Positions 52,279 through 61,797 of a stretch of 64,000 nucleotides of DNA are shown one piece after another. Origin of the DNA: Rhabditoides inermis. Taxonomy: Eukaryota; Nematoda; Chromadorea; Rhabditida; Rhabditidae. The stretch's first letter is position 1. Each line of letters starts with the position of its first letter. The stretch lies in assembly GCA_963966185.1 (NCBI GenBank), contig CAWZYM010000322.1, positions 22,473 to 86,472 of the forward strand, in the 5' to 3' direction. The position numbers and the translations under genes were made by a program. Below the pieces are notes generated by a model, which made no database searches, had not been told where the DNA came from, and saw only the letters and a list, made by a program, of their open reading frames with translations.

Positions 52279-53466
52279 TTTCTATGATCAGTCTCAGTGT
52301 TAGACACACTCGGCCTTGAGAAAGGTACATACCCCTAGGCATCCTATACAAGGTGATGGCAGTGTGAGAACATCGTCCGATCAACACTCGGAAGACAGAG
52401 AATGAAGTTGCTCGTCGGTCTCGCTTCAGTCGCCAGCGGAGTCCATCCTAGACGAAGGCAGCGTTGGAGACTACAACCCCGCCACTACAACACCACTGTC
52501 GGCTACCTCTTCAACGACATCAACTCCTTCTACGCTCATTCAATGACCGGTCTCGCCGAGTTCAGGGTACTGTAGTTCGCAGTGGTACTGTATGATCATT
52601 CCCAATCGTCCAGCATCTGTCCAATGGCGCGTGGGCTGTGATGATTCAGACGACTATGACCGGAAATCCGGTTGATGCTCGGTTCGGTCGCGAGAAGAGG
52701 TCTGCTGATATTTGCGGGTGCAACACTTGCCCGCCCGGACCCGCTGGATCTCCCGGAGCCAAGGGAGAAGATGGAGTCCCTGGAGGTTCTGGAGACGCCG
52801 GACAACCCGGAAACAAGGGACCTTCTACCAGAGGAAACGACACCGGAAATGAGTGCATCAAGTGCCCTGCTGGAAAACCTGGACCCGCCGGACCCAACGG
52901 ACCCGCTGGACCTGCTGGTCCCGATGGAGAAAACGGACAGGACGGAGCCCCCGGACAGGACGGACAGCCCGGAGCTCCCGGAGCCCAGAGAGAGGCTGGA
53001 CCCGCTGGAACCCCCGGAGTCGCTGGAGAGAAGGGAGCCGATGGACAGAACCGACAGAAGGGAGCCGCAGCCCCCGGACCTGCTGGACCCGCCGGAAACC
53101 ATGGCGCCCCCGGAAGGGACGGTTCTCTTGGACAGGACGGACCCAGGGGACCGGCTGGAGCCGATAGAAAGGACGGAGAGGCCGGAGAGCCGGGCGCGGC
53201 GGCAGAGGCTGGAACGAACGGAGCCGACGCCGCCTACTGCCCCTGTCCTCCCCACACGGGAGCCGAAGCTGTTCAGGGAGTGCAGCAGGTGTCCCCCGCC
53301 GCCCCCGCAACCGAGCAGCCTTACAGGAAGGCCGTCTTCCGCGGACGCATCTAAACCTCCTCACAACACTTTCCTTCTCTGTGTCATACGATTCGATAAA
53401 CATATTGTATTCAGTTTGGTCCCTTGCATTTGCTACACGCGCCCTAGTCACAAACAATAGGCGCGT
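51990..53466. repeat. Inverted duplication, arm A
   Basis: Matches 57393-58800 in reverse complement across the cysteine-rich ORF, the divergent promoter, the collagen gene and its 3' flank. The 3' boundary is sharp: GCGCGCCCTAGTCACAAACAATAG followed by GCGCGTG. Confidence 0.85.
52402..53354 (+). CDS. Cuticle-collagen-like gene with chimeric first exon (arm A), 301 aa, possibly non-functional
   Basis: Two exons, 52402-52566 and 52614-53354, form an open frame. Exon 2 has the nematode cuticle-collagen plan: a furin-like site REKR, CGCNTC, Gly-X-Y blocks split by ECIKC, and a C-terminal YCPCPP. Exon 1 should encode a hydrophobic membrane/signal segment. Here it reads VHPRRRQRWRLQPRHYNTTV between MKLLVGLASVASG and GYLFNDINSFYA. 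That stretch is DNA from a collagen C-terminus (compare GACGGAGGCAGCGCCGGAG near 58995) placed out of frame. Three Gly-X-Y glycines are arginine (AQREAG, QNRQKG, ADRKDG). The TATA box is mutated to TATACAAG (52345). The frame is open, but these changes suggest loss of normal function. A short signal peptide (MKLLVGLASVASG) could still work. Confidence 0.75.
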
Positions 53467-53841
53467 GAGTACAGTTGAATAGGATCGCCATACAGTGGGT
53501 GGGCAAATCAGTCAGCCGCCATCAGAGAGAGAGCAGAGAGCGCAGAGTGCAAGGCGGTAAAATCGATAGACATGCGAGAGCACGCGAATAAATTCACGTT
53601 CAAACTTTCGCGCGCGCGCAATTTTAAAATGCGCGACGGCCGAGCGGAAAGGTGGCGGAACTTAATATTCCCTGGACTGTACGTGACATTACACTCGTTG
53701 GGCACGTTCATGCATCACAACGTGCAGAGGAACGAAAACAAGAGCGATTGGGAATTTTATGTGTCAATCGCAAACTGTCTCGAGTCTAGACAGAGTGTTG
53801 ATGTGTGTGGAAGGACATTCCTCCGAGAAGTCAGTCGAGTG
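53467..53841. other. Promoter region upstream of the CK1-like gene
   Basis: No gene seen. It includes an alternating CG block GCGCGCGCGCAATTTTAAAATGCGC at 53608-53632 and no clear TATA box. Confidence 0.4.
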
Positions 53842-54142
53842 ATGGGAGGCGGCGGAGGTCGGTTCGCTCTCCTTTCTCTCCTTCACCTTTTCTTTTCTTT
53901 TCGTTGTTTAGTTAGTTTCGTGTTTTTTTTACCATTCACATTGCAGACAAGAAGAAGAAAGAGGAGCGCAGCTGTGACGCGCCAAAGATCAAGAAGATGC
54001 CGCCCGGCACAGTCCTCGTTGCGGTACAGTATTTTGCGTGATCCCACTGTAAGATACCGTAACCCTGCACAGGATAAGTACTTTGGCGAGAAGAAGTGGC
54101 TCGGCGCGACGATCAATATGGATGCCAAGGTGCGGGACATCA

Positions 54143-54190
<48 letters not shown>

Positions 54191-55626
54191 CCGTCTTTTC
54201 AGGACGAGGAGCGCGCCCGTCTCCCTCCCGGAATCGTGATCGAGGCGCCGGGATCAAGGTGAGTGGGCGGAGCCCGAGGGGCGGGGCCTAGCCAGTCACA
54301 CACAGGTACAAAGTGTCGAAGCTGCTGGGCGCGGGCGGGTTCGGCGACGTTTACGAGGTTTGTGTAGTGTGATGCACTCGATCCGCGCCACACCAAACCT
54401 GCGCCAATCACTTGACGTGTTCCAGGTGTTCCGCGAGGGCGACAACCACCAGCTGGCAATGAAGACAGAGTTCAACAACATCGACGAAGTCATGCAGAGA
54501 CTCAGGGTACGGTAATTGAAACTGATCACAATTTCGAATACTTCACTGAATGTCCTCTATATGTGAAACATAAGTACATATTATTATAAAAAATACAATA
54601 ATGTACAAATTACAGCGCGAATCGTTCACGTACGATGTGATTGCACAGGTGAGGGAGATGGATACGGTAGCCGCACAGCATCTGCTGCACATGGTCGAGA
54701 AGGTAAGGGATACTGTACATGGAAATGGAGCACTGTATTATGAATTCGGGTTACCGAGTTACTGTAACCTACCGTAAACCTTCAGGGTCACAATGAGCTG
54801 TTCAAGTTCATTATCATGCCGTACACTGGAAAGAGCCTCGACTACATCAAGGAGAAGATTGTCAAGAGGGACTTCCAGTGAGATTTCCCCCTCTCTCTCT
54901 CTCCCTCCCTCTAACTCTCTCTATTCTCTCTCTCTTCCAGACTGCACACTGTCCTCCAACTTGCTGTCCAGACATTCTCGGCTCTCCGCAACTTTCACAA
55001 CATTGGATTCATTCACAGGTAATACTTGTCAGGTTTTCGAGTACAACATGAATCGGGACGTTGCTTGTTTCTGAATAGCGTTTTAAAGGACATGTTGCGG
55101 GCAATAACAATTTAGAATTATGAACACCTTGATAATTTATATTCGATTTTTCTAAGCAACATTATGCATTCAATTGTTACTGCCAACTGTTGACAGATGT
55201 ATTCGTCTCACATGTGGCACATTTTCGAATTGCACGGCCTTTTAGGGACATCAAGCCTGACAACTTTGTCGTCGGACGATTCCTTTTGCGGTCAGTCCCT
55301 ATTGTTTTTTTTTATTATTTACACCTCATAATATTTCAGCAACCAGATCTTTCTCATGGATTTCGGTATGAGCTGCCGGTTCGAGAAGGACGACAGCTCG
55401 CAGCCAAAGTGAGCCGCCAGAAGCCCCGCCCACTCTGACCCCGCCCCTTTCCAGGGTGTCCGAGTACAAGTTCATTGGTACTCTCAAGTACGCGCCTCGG
55501 GCAACGCACGCTGCCAAGCCACAGAATAGACGAGACGACATGGAGAGCTGGTTCTATATGGTGAGGGGGGAGTCTCTTTCTCACTCTCTCCCCCCTCTCT
55601 CTCTCCCTCCCTCTCCCTCTCCCTCT

Positions 55627-55686
<60 letters not shown>

Positions 55687-55780
55687 GTCTCTCTGTCTCT
55701 CTCTCGCTCTTTCTCTCGCTCTATGTTTGTCTCTCTGTCTCTCTGTCTCTCTCTCCTCTCTGTCTCTCTGTCTCTCTCTC

Positions 55781-55823
<43 letters not shown>

Positions 55824-56379
55824 CCCCATCTATCAGGTGATCGAGCTGTTTGGCTGGAACTACCTCCCGTGGCAGAATGTCGAAGACCAGAACATGGTCG
55901 GCCATCTCAAGGAGTGCTTTGTGCAACACAAGTGTGAGTATAGGGATAAGTACGGTAGCCAAGGGTTACGGTAGCTGAGGTAGCTGTGACTTCAGTGGAC
56001 ATCGTGTACCAGGCGATTCCGGCGGAGCTAAGCAAGATCATGGATATGCTGGATAAGGTGAGAGAGAGAGAGAGAGGTGAGAGAGAGGAGAGAGAAAGAG
56101 AGAGAGAGAGAGAGAAAGAGATAGAGAGAGAGGATTCCCTTCCAGCTCTCCCCGACCGAGCGTCCGAACTACGAGATGATGGAAGAGATTCTCATGGGAC
56201 TCTGCCACAAACACAAGGTGGGCGGGGCTAGAAGGGGAGGGGCTTGTATCATGAAACTAGTTCATCGTGTGATTATGATAACCATTAAATCTTTACTTTC
56301 AAAAAAACGTAACGACTGCGTTCTTTTCAAGGTTGGCGTCTTCGAGCCGTTCGAATGGACCTACGAACAGGGCAAGTAG
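53842..56379 (+). CDS. Nematode-type casein kinase 1 (CK1/TTBK-like) protein kinase, 364 aa
   Basis: Sixteen exons join in phase: 53842-53857, 53947-54023, 54073-54129, 54203-54258, 54306-54357, 54426-54506, 54616-54702, 54786-54877, 54941-55018, 55246-55290, 55340-55408, 55455-55560, 55837-55933, 55996-56057, 56146-56217 and 56332-56379. After a lysine-rich N-terminus (MGGGGDKKKKEERS), the kinase domain shows the glycine loop LLGAGGFGDVYE, the ATP-binding lysine in LAMKTE, the catalytic loop HRDIKPDNF and DFG in FLMDFGMSC. The CK1-type features FKFIIMPYTGKSL, SEYKFIGTLKYAP and RDDMESWFYM are present. The domain ends with a short C-terminus (FEWTYEQGK). All catalytic residues are present, so it should be active. 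The worm CK1 family is greatly expanded and often expressed in the male germ line; that is family knowledge, not seen here. The gene sits in the spacer between the arms of the inverted collagen duplication. Confidence 0.92.
54148..54186. repeat. (TC)n microsatellite
   Basis: Pure CT repeat in an intron of the CK1 gene. Similar tracts occupy 55570-55820. Confidence 0.9.
55570..55820. repeat. Pyrimidine (TC, TCTG)n tract
   Basis: About 250 bp of CTCT with CTGTCTCT units, forming an intron of the CK1 gene. Confidence 0.95.
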
Positions 56380-56594
56380 ATGTGCGCTCCACTGACAACA
56401 ACGATTGGCTTTTATGTGCCCCGCTTACAACTTAAAACTACAGTACCCTGAAAACGTTTCGACTTACAAGACTATTAGCAGCTTTAAATTTGTATTATTG
56501 ACATTGATAAATGTTTAATGGTTAACGTCTTGGTACAAATTCCATCAAAATACGCCAAATACAAGGAACACCAGAAGATCAGAAGAAACTATAT

Positions 56595-57099
56595 AACTAG
56601 TGCATGGTCACGGCGCAACGACGTTGTTTCACGCGCGATTTTGTCTCGGCGTGTGGCCGTCATTTCATCACGCCACGCTTTTTCCGAAATCGCGCCGCGT
56701 GAAATGAACGCGCGGCAAAAGTCTCGAATTCAAGAATCCCGAAATAACGCCCGTGGTAGTTGGAGAAGTCAGAAAATCCCGAAACAACGCCGCCGCGCGT
56801 TCATTCGGGATTGGAGAGATGAAGCGACCGGTGGGCCGTGATAATTGGAAAATTATGCAATTTGTTTCGATAATGCCACATGATTTGTCTCATTTCTCAA
56901 CCGTCTCATTTATGAGAACGGCAATGAGGAGGCCGTGCATGGGATGCAGGCGTCTCGAAATGACGCGCGATCCCGAACTAACGCTTTCGCGAATCTCGAA
57001 TGAGCGGCAGCGTGATATCACGAAACAACGCGCCGCGTTGTCTCGTCTCGAAATGACGACGCGCGTGATCGCGCGTTGCGCCGTGACCAGGCACTAGAT
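56595..57099. mobile_element. MITE of about 500 bp with 24-bp TIRs
   Basis: Starts CTAGTGCATGGTCACGGCGC AACG and ends with its inverse, CGTTGCGCCGTGACCAGGCA CTAG. The interior is packed with CGAAA(T/C)(A/G)ACGC(G/C)CG-type words in both orientations, a sub-terminal repeat pattern. There is no coding capacity. It lies in the spacer between CK1 and arm B. Confidence 0.85.
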
Positions 57100-57502
57100 A
57101 TAACACAACATGATCCAGTGTCTTTGCATCCGGCCCCGAAAACGATGAGCAGCGAAGGGATTGGCTGCCCTCATGAAGCCTGTATGTCGAAAAAAGCGAA
57201 ACATGATTATTCGTAAAGGTTGCACAGTCCGAAGATTAGCCATACTTCGTCTATTTTGTGGATGGAGTCTGATTCTTCTCTTTGAACAATCCCGAAGACA
57301 GAAAAAAATCGTGGGAGTCTCAGGTCACTCCCCCATCATTCGAACGGTTCCGCTCGCTCTTGAAATGGATAAGGCAATCCGACTGTTGCCACGCGCCTAT
57401 TGTTTGTGACTAGGGCGCGTGTAGCAAATGCAAGAGACCAAATTGAATACAATATGTTTATCGAATCGTATGATACAGAGAAGGAAAGTGTTGTGAGGAG
57501 GT

Positions 57503-58404
57503 TTAGATGCGTCCGCGGAAGACGGCCTTCCTGTAAGGCTGCTCGGTTGCGGGGGCGGCGGGGGACACCTGCTGCACTCCCTGAACAGCCTCGGCTCCCG
57601 TGTGGGGAGGACAGGGGCAGTAGGCGGCGCCGGCTCCGGCTATTCCTGCCTCTGCCGCCGCGCCCGGATCTCCGTCCGATCCAGCCACTCCACCCTCGGA
57701 TCCGTTTTGTCCGGGGACACCGTCCTGTCTGAGGGCGCCATGGTTTCCGGCGGGTCCAGCAGGTCCAGCGGCTGCGGCTTTCTTATTACCGTTTTTTTTC
57801 CATTAGCTCTCTCCAGCGACTCCGGGAGGTTCCAGCGGGTCCAGCCTCTCCCTGGGCTCCGGGAGCTCCGGGCTGTCCGTCCTGTCCGGGGACTTCGTCC
57901 TGTCCGTTTTCTCCAACGGGTCCAGCAGGTCAAGCGGGTCCGGCGTGTCCAGGCTTTCCAGCGGGGCCTTTGAAGCACTTTTTTGCGGAGTCGTGTCCAC
58001 CGGTAGTGAGTCCCTTGTTTCCGGGGAGTCCGGCGTCTCAAGGGGCTCCAGGGGCTCCATCTTCTCCCTCGGCTCCGGGAGGGTCCGGGCGGGCAAGTGT
58101 TGCTCTCAGCACTGCATCCGCGAGTACCAGCAGACCTCTTTTCGCGACCGAACCGAGCATGAACCGGCTTTGTCACAGCCCACGCGCCATTGGACAGATG
58201 CTGGAAGATTGGGAATGATCATACAGTACCCCTGCGAACCCTGAACTCGGCGAGATCGCTCATTGAATGAGCGTAGAAGGAGTTGATGTCGTTGAAGAGG
58301 TGTCGGACAGTGGTGTTGTAGTGGCGGGGTTGTAGTCTCCAACGCTGCCTTCGTCTAGGATGGACTCCGCTGGCGACTGAAGCGAGACCGACGAGCAACT
58401 TCAT
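57503..58404 (-). pseudogene. Collagen pseudogene (arm B)
   Basis: Inverted homologue of the 52402 collagen with the same chimeric exon 1 (VHPRRRQRWRLQPRHYNTTV). Exon 2 shifts frame early in the first Gly-X-Y block (CPPGP then SRSRGRRW), the collagen frame later hits TGA, and an A-rich insertion (about 57790-57805) interrupts the second block. The ends REKR at the 5' side and [10 protein letters not shown] at the 3' side are still recognisable. Its TATA box is intact (TATATAAG, minus strand, about 58455). Confidence 0.88.
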
Positions 58405-58523
58405 TCTCTCTCTTCCGAGTGTTGATCGGATGATGTTCTCACACTGCCATCACCTTATATAGGATGCCTAAAAGTACCTTTCTCAAGGCCGAGTGTGTCT
58501 AACACTGAGACTGATCATAGAAA

Positions 58524-58748
58524 ATGATCTGCTACCACGGTTTATGCCCTTTCACAGATGGAACGTTTTGCAAATGGCGCGAGCTTGTGACTTTCAACAG
58601 TCACAACAAGCACGAATCACATTTGTGGGAGACAGTTTCTTGTTCCTGCATAGCCTGCGGGTCGTATAGATGTGGCGCGAATGTTTTTCATCACGATTTT
58701 GTACATAAGAAAAAATATGGGCAGAAAAAGTGCAGCACTTTTTTGTGA
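58524..58748 (+). pseudogene. Cysteine-rich ORF fragment diverging from the collagen pseudogene (arm B)
   Basis: Open frame of 74 codons beginning MICYHGLCPFTDGTFCKWRE, a homologue of the arm A ORF at 52278. This copy keeps the cysteine pairs CSCIACGSYRCG, which are lost in arm A, but ends earlier. The family is unknown, and which copy is closer to the ancestor is uncertain. Confidence 0.35.
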
Positions 58749-58874
58749 GACTTTTATGTGGTGAAAATAAGGCGACATGCAAAGCGGTTTACGGTCAGAT
58801 CTACTGCGTTCATGGAGATAAAACATTTGTTGTAAAAGTTTATAGAATAGTAGGTGTGGGTGCGTTTAGAAACT

Positions 58875-59733
58875 TTAGATGCGTCCGCGGAGCACGGCCT
58901 TGCGCTTCCTGTACTGCTGCGAGGGAGCAGGTGCAGGAGCGGGCGAGTCGTATCCTGTCTGAGGAGCCGGGGCCGCAGGGGCGGGGTTGTAGTCTCCGGC
59001 GCTGCCTCCGTCCACGTTGTCGTTTTCGGACCGAGGCGGGCAGGGACAGTAGGCGGCGTCGCTTCCAGACGTTCCACTCTCTCCAGCCTTGCCATTCTGT
59101 CCGTCAGCTCCCGGCTGACCGTCATTTCCATTAGATCCGGCAAGTCCAGCGGGTCCCTTGTTTCCAGGCGCTCCGGGCTGTCCATCGGTTCCCTTGTTTC
59201 CAGCGGGTCCAGCGGGTCCGGCAGGTCCCTTTTGTCCGGGAGCTGCGGATCCCTTCTTACCTCGCTTTCCGTCGGGTCCCTTCTGTCCGGGGGTTCCGGG
59301 ATTTCCGGCAGGTCCGGCGTCTCCCTTGGGTCCAGTGGCTCCAGACTGTCCGTCCTTTCCGGAGCCTCCAGCGTTTCCGGGCTGTCCATCGTTTCCAGCG
59401 GGTCCAGCAGGCCCGTCGGGTCCGGGAGGTCCAGCGGGTCCGGCGGGACAGGAGATGCAGGCGGGTTTGTCGTATCCCCCCGCTCCCACAGACATTCCTC
59501 CCATTCCCGACTTTCCGGCCTCTCCAGCAGTTCCAGGCGTTCCGTCCTCTCCCTTGGCTCCGGGAGGTCCGGGCGGGCCAGGCGGACAGCTGTTGTTGTC
59601 GGCTCCGCAGTTGCACGAACCACCGGAGGCACGCTTTCCACGGAGGAAGAAGGGAGAAGCCTCCTTGGCGGAAGGACGGGAGGAGTCGATCATCATGGAC
59701 CACGCGTCGTTAGAGAGGACCTAGAGAGGGAAG

Positions 59734-59766
<33 letters not shown>

Positions 59767-59906
59767 CGTACATTGAACTCTGCCATGTTGTGCATGCTCT
59801 CAGCGTAGAAGTTGTTGATGTCGTTGAAGATGTATCCGACAGTGACTAGAGCAGCCACAATGACGGCTCCACTGCAGACGGAGGCGAGACCGACAAGGAA
59901 CTTCAT
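58875..59906 (-). CDS. Cuticle collagen, 326 aa
   Basis: Two exons, 59906-59772 and 59720-58875, join in phase. Exon 1 encodes the normal membrane/signal segment MKFLVGLASVCSGAVIVAAL and the conserved FNDINNFYAESMHNMAEF. Exon 2 has a furin-like site LRGKR, a first cysteine group (SCNCGADNNSC), a short Gly-X-Y block, a middle pair (ACISC) and a long Gly-X-Y block with one natural break (KGSAAPG). A C-terminal YCPCPP, a Pro/Ala-rich tail and a Lys/Arg end (YRKRKAVLRGRI) follow. Glycines are intact throughout. Such collagens are secreted by hypodermis, trimerise and are cross-linked in the cuticle. A TATA box (TATATAAG, minus strand, 59947-59954) lies about 42 bp upstream of the start. It is the nearest intact relative of the two chimeric copies. 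Confidence 0.95.
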
Positions 59907-59946
59907 TGCTAGAAAGCAGATGATGCTATCGAGGAGTGATTGCGCG

Positions 59947-59954
59947 CTTATATA
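59947..59954 (-). promoter_or_regulatory. TATA box of the intact collagen gene
   Basis: TATATAAG on the minus strand, about 42 bp upstream of the ATG; the two chimeric copies have this element at the matching place, mutated in arm A. Confidence 0.6.
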
Positions 59955-60964
59955 GTATGCGTTCTGCTAGTTCTGCTTGCAACGCACGGATCGAATACAT
60001 TACAGTGTACATTATAGTGGTTACCTATGCCGCCTATGCCGCCTATTCGGTATGACCACATAGACAGTTTTTTTTAAACAGATCCGAGATAGATCACTTG
60101 TGTTTCACGCGCTGTTCTTCGTGTTTCTCACAAGTACTAAATTACAGTTTTTTTCCATGTCACATATATTGCATGCAAATCAACATGAAACATCTGTTGT
60201 TTTCCCATACAAGGTCACTATAGTCGCCGCCTGGTGGATAGTTTCTGTTATTGCCAGCCGGGGTCAGTTGGCGAAACTCAGTTTCGAGCGAGAGAGGCCA
60301 GACAGCGCGGGCAAATGGTCGAGTGTCGCGCGGCCTCTTTGATTCGCGTGCCGGCTTCTTTGATCAATATTATCGTTTGAAAGCGCGCGCTCGGGTCTCC
60401 TCACGACTAGAAGGTAGATCGAATGCGACTCGAGGGTAGATCGATTTTCTACCGTAATCTGGCGAACTATCTCCCAGAATAATATTATACTTTTGTTTTA
60501 AAAGCGATGTAGTATTGTTAATGAAAGAAAAAGCCTGTGGCACACTGTAATTCACAGAGTTTGGGAAGAAGAAGAAGAAGATATATTGACCGACAAGTAC
60601 GCTCGCTGTTTTATCGCACAGGAAAGACTTGATCCACGCGAGTGCAAACCGTGTAATAGACCTGTTCCAAGAATATCGATTGTTCTCTCGTTTTTTTGTT
60701 CGAATCGCTCTACTCGATAAACATAAAATAGACCATTGTACAGTTTACAGTAATCCTTTACAAACCAAGTGCTTTTTTACAAACCAAATGCCGTAGCGTA
60801 GTAGTAGTATCATTTTCACATAATTTTCTCGTCTTTTCATTTATATGTCTCATTTGTGATAATGTTGTACGATGAGAAGCCGATGGCCTTTATGAAAGAG
60901 CAAAACTTTTTTCGTAACTTTATCTACTCCCACACAATTATTATCTACTTTTATGTGAAGAAGC
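59955..60964. other. Upstream region of the collagen, no gene seen
   Basis: About 1 kb without a supported exon. It holds a GAAGAAGAAGAAGAAG run near 60568. Confidence 0.5.
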
Positions 60965-61350
60965 GGTTCTTCTTCTTTTCCGCGCGGCGTGCTGTCGGGT
61001 CCTCACTTTGCCCCACCGCCGCCGAGTGTTCGGTCATCGACAAGAATCCTTCCCGAGTAACCAGTGAGGCGGCGGGAAGTACCCTCATGTGGAAGCAGCT
61101 ATGGCGCGAGGAAATACTAATTGGCACGGAAGCAAAGGAAACCCCGGAGCTCTTCACGTCAAGAATGGTACTCTAATGGTCCAGGAATGATTATCGATTA
61201 AGTATCGTCTTCCCACCACTAATCTCGTCAGCCTACCTGTCTTTCCCCGGCGTTAGCTTATTTTGTAGCTAGCATCTTAGGCACTACTGTATGCTTCATA
61301 TCATTATGATTGTGTTGTTATATTAGATATAATGATTCCGGATAAACGAT
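60965..61350 (+). mobile_element. Retroposon family, most complete copy
   Basis: Runs from TTCTTCTTCTTTTCCGCGCG to GATTCCGGATAAACGATTGA with a TTGATTG-type tail. The first 210 bp form an open frame (RRAVGSSLCPTAAECSVIDK onward, then a stop after SRMVL) that is also open in the 13801 copy. This may be the C-terminus of a retrotransposon protein followed by its 3' UTR. Colinear pieces lie at 13801, 14985, 27577 and 43268. Confidence 0.75.
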
Positions 61351-61797
61351 TGATTTTGATTGAATTTTATGTGCACACACTACCTATTTTAATCGAGTTC
61401 TTACAAAAAAGAAATGACGCAGGAAATCGAAGAAATTATGCAAATGCGCTTGTCTCCGCGCATCATTTCACAATATACAACTCGTATCTTTTCGCTTTAA
61501 AACCACTACCTCTGTGACCCTCACCATGGCATGGTCAGACATATTTATTGACCATCTGCCTTCTCTGCTCACGAGGGCACTCGCTTTGGTGTCGGACAAA
61601 TCAAGATCCACCTCGCTGCCACCACTATGCTCATATGTGTTCTGATCATAAAACCTATAACAGTTATATTAGTGTGCGCGTATAAGTCACTAAAATACTG
61701 AACAGGTGAGATAGCAAGAAAGATGATCGATTTCATTATATTCTCATTTGGATACGGCGACTTACTTTGCGAAGGTTTCAAGAGAGCACATGCGCAG
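61351..61797. other. Between retroposon and fold-back element, no gene seen
   Basis: AT-rich; no supported ORF or motif. Confidence 0.4.

Larger units (their letters stand above)
57393..58800. repeat. Inverted duplication, arm B
   Basis: Reverse-complement counterpart of 51990-53466. It starts at CGCGCCTATTGTTTGTGACT and continues through the collagen pseudogene, its promoter and the diverging cysteine-rich ORF. Confidence 0.85.

Noticed and set aside
52596..53255. Long antisense frames across the collagen genes (also 58854-59738 and 58754-59641)
   Set aside because: GC-rich Gly-X-Y DNA leaves other frames free of stops; no splice or homology support.
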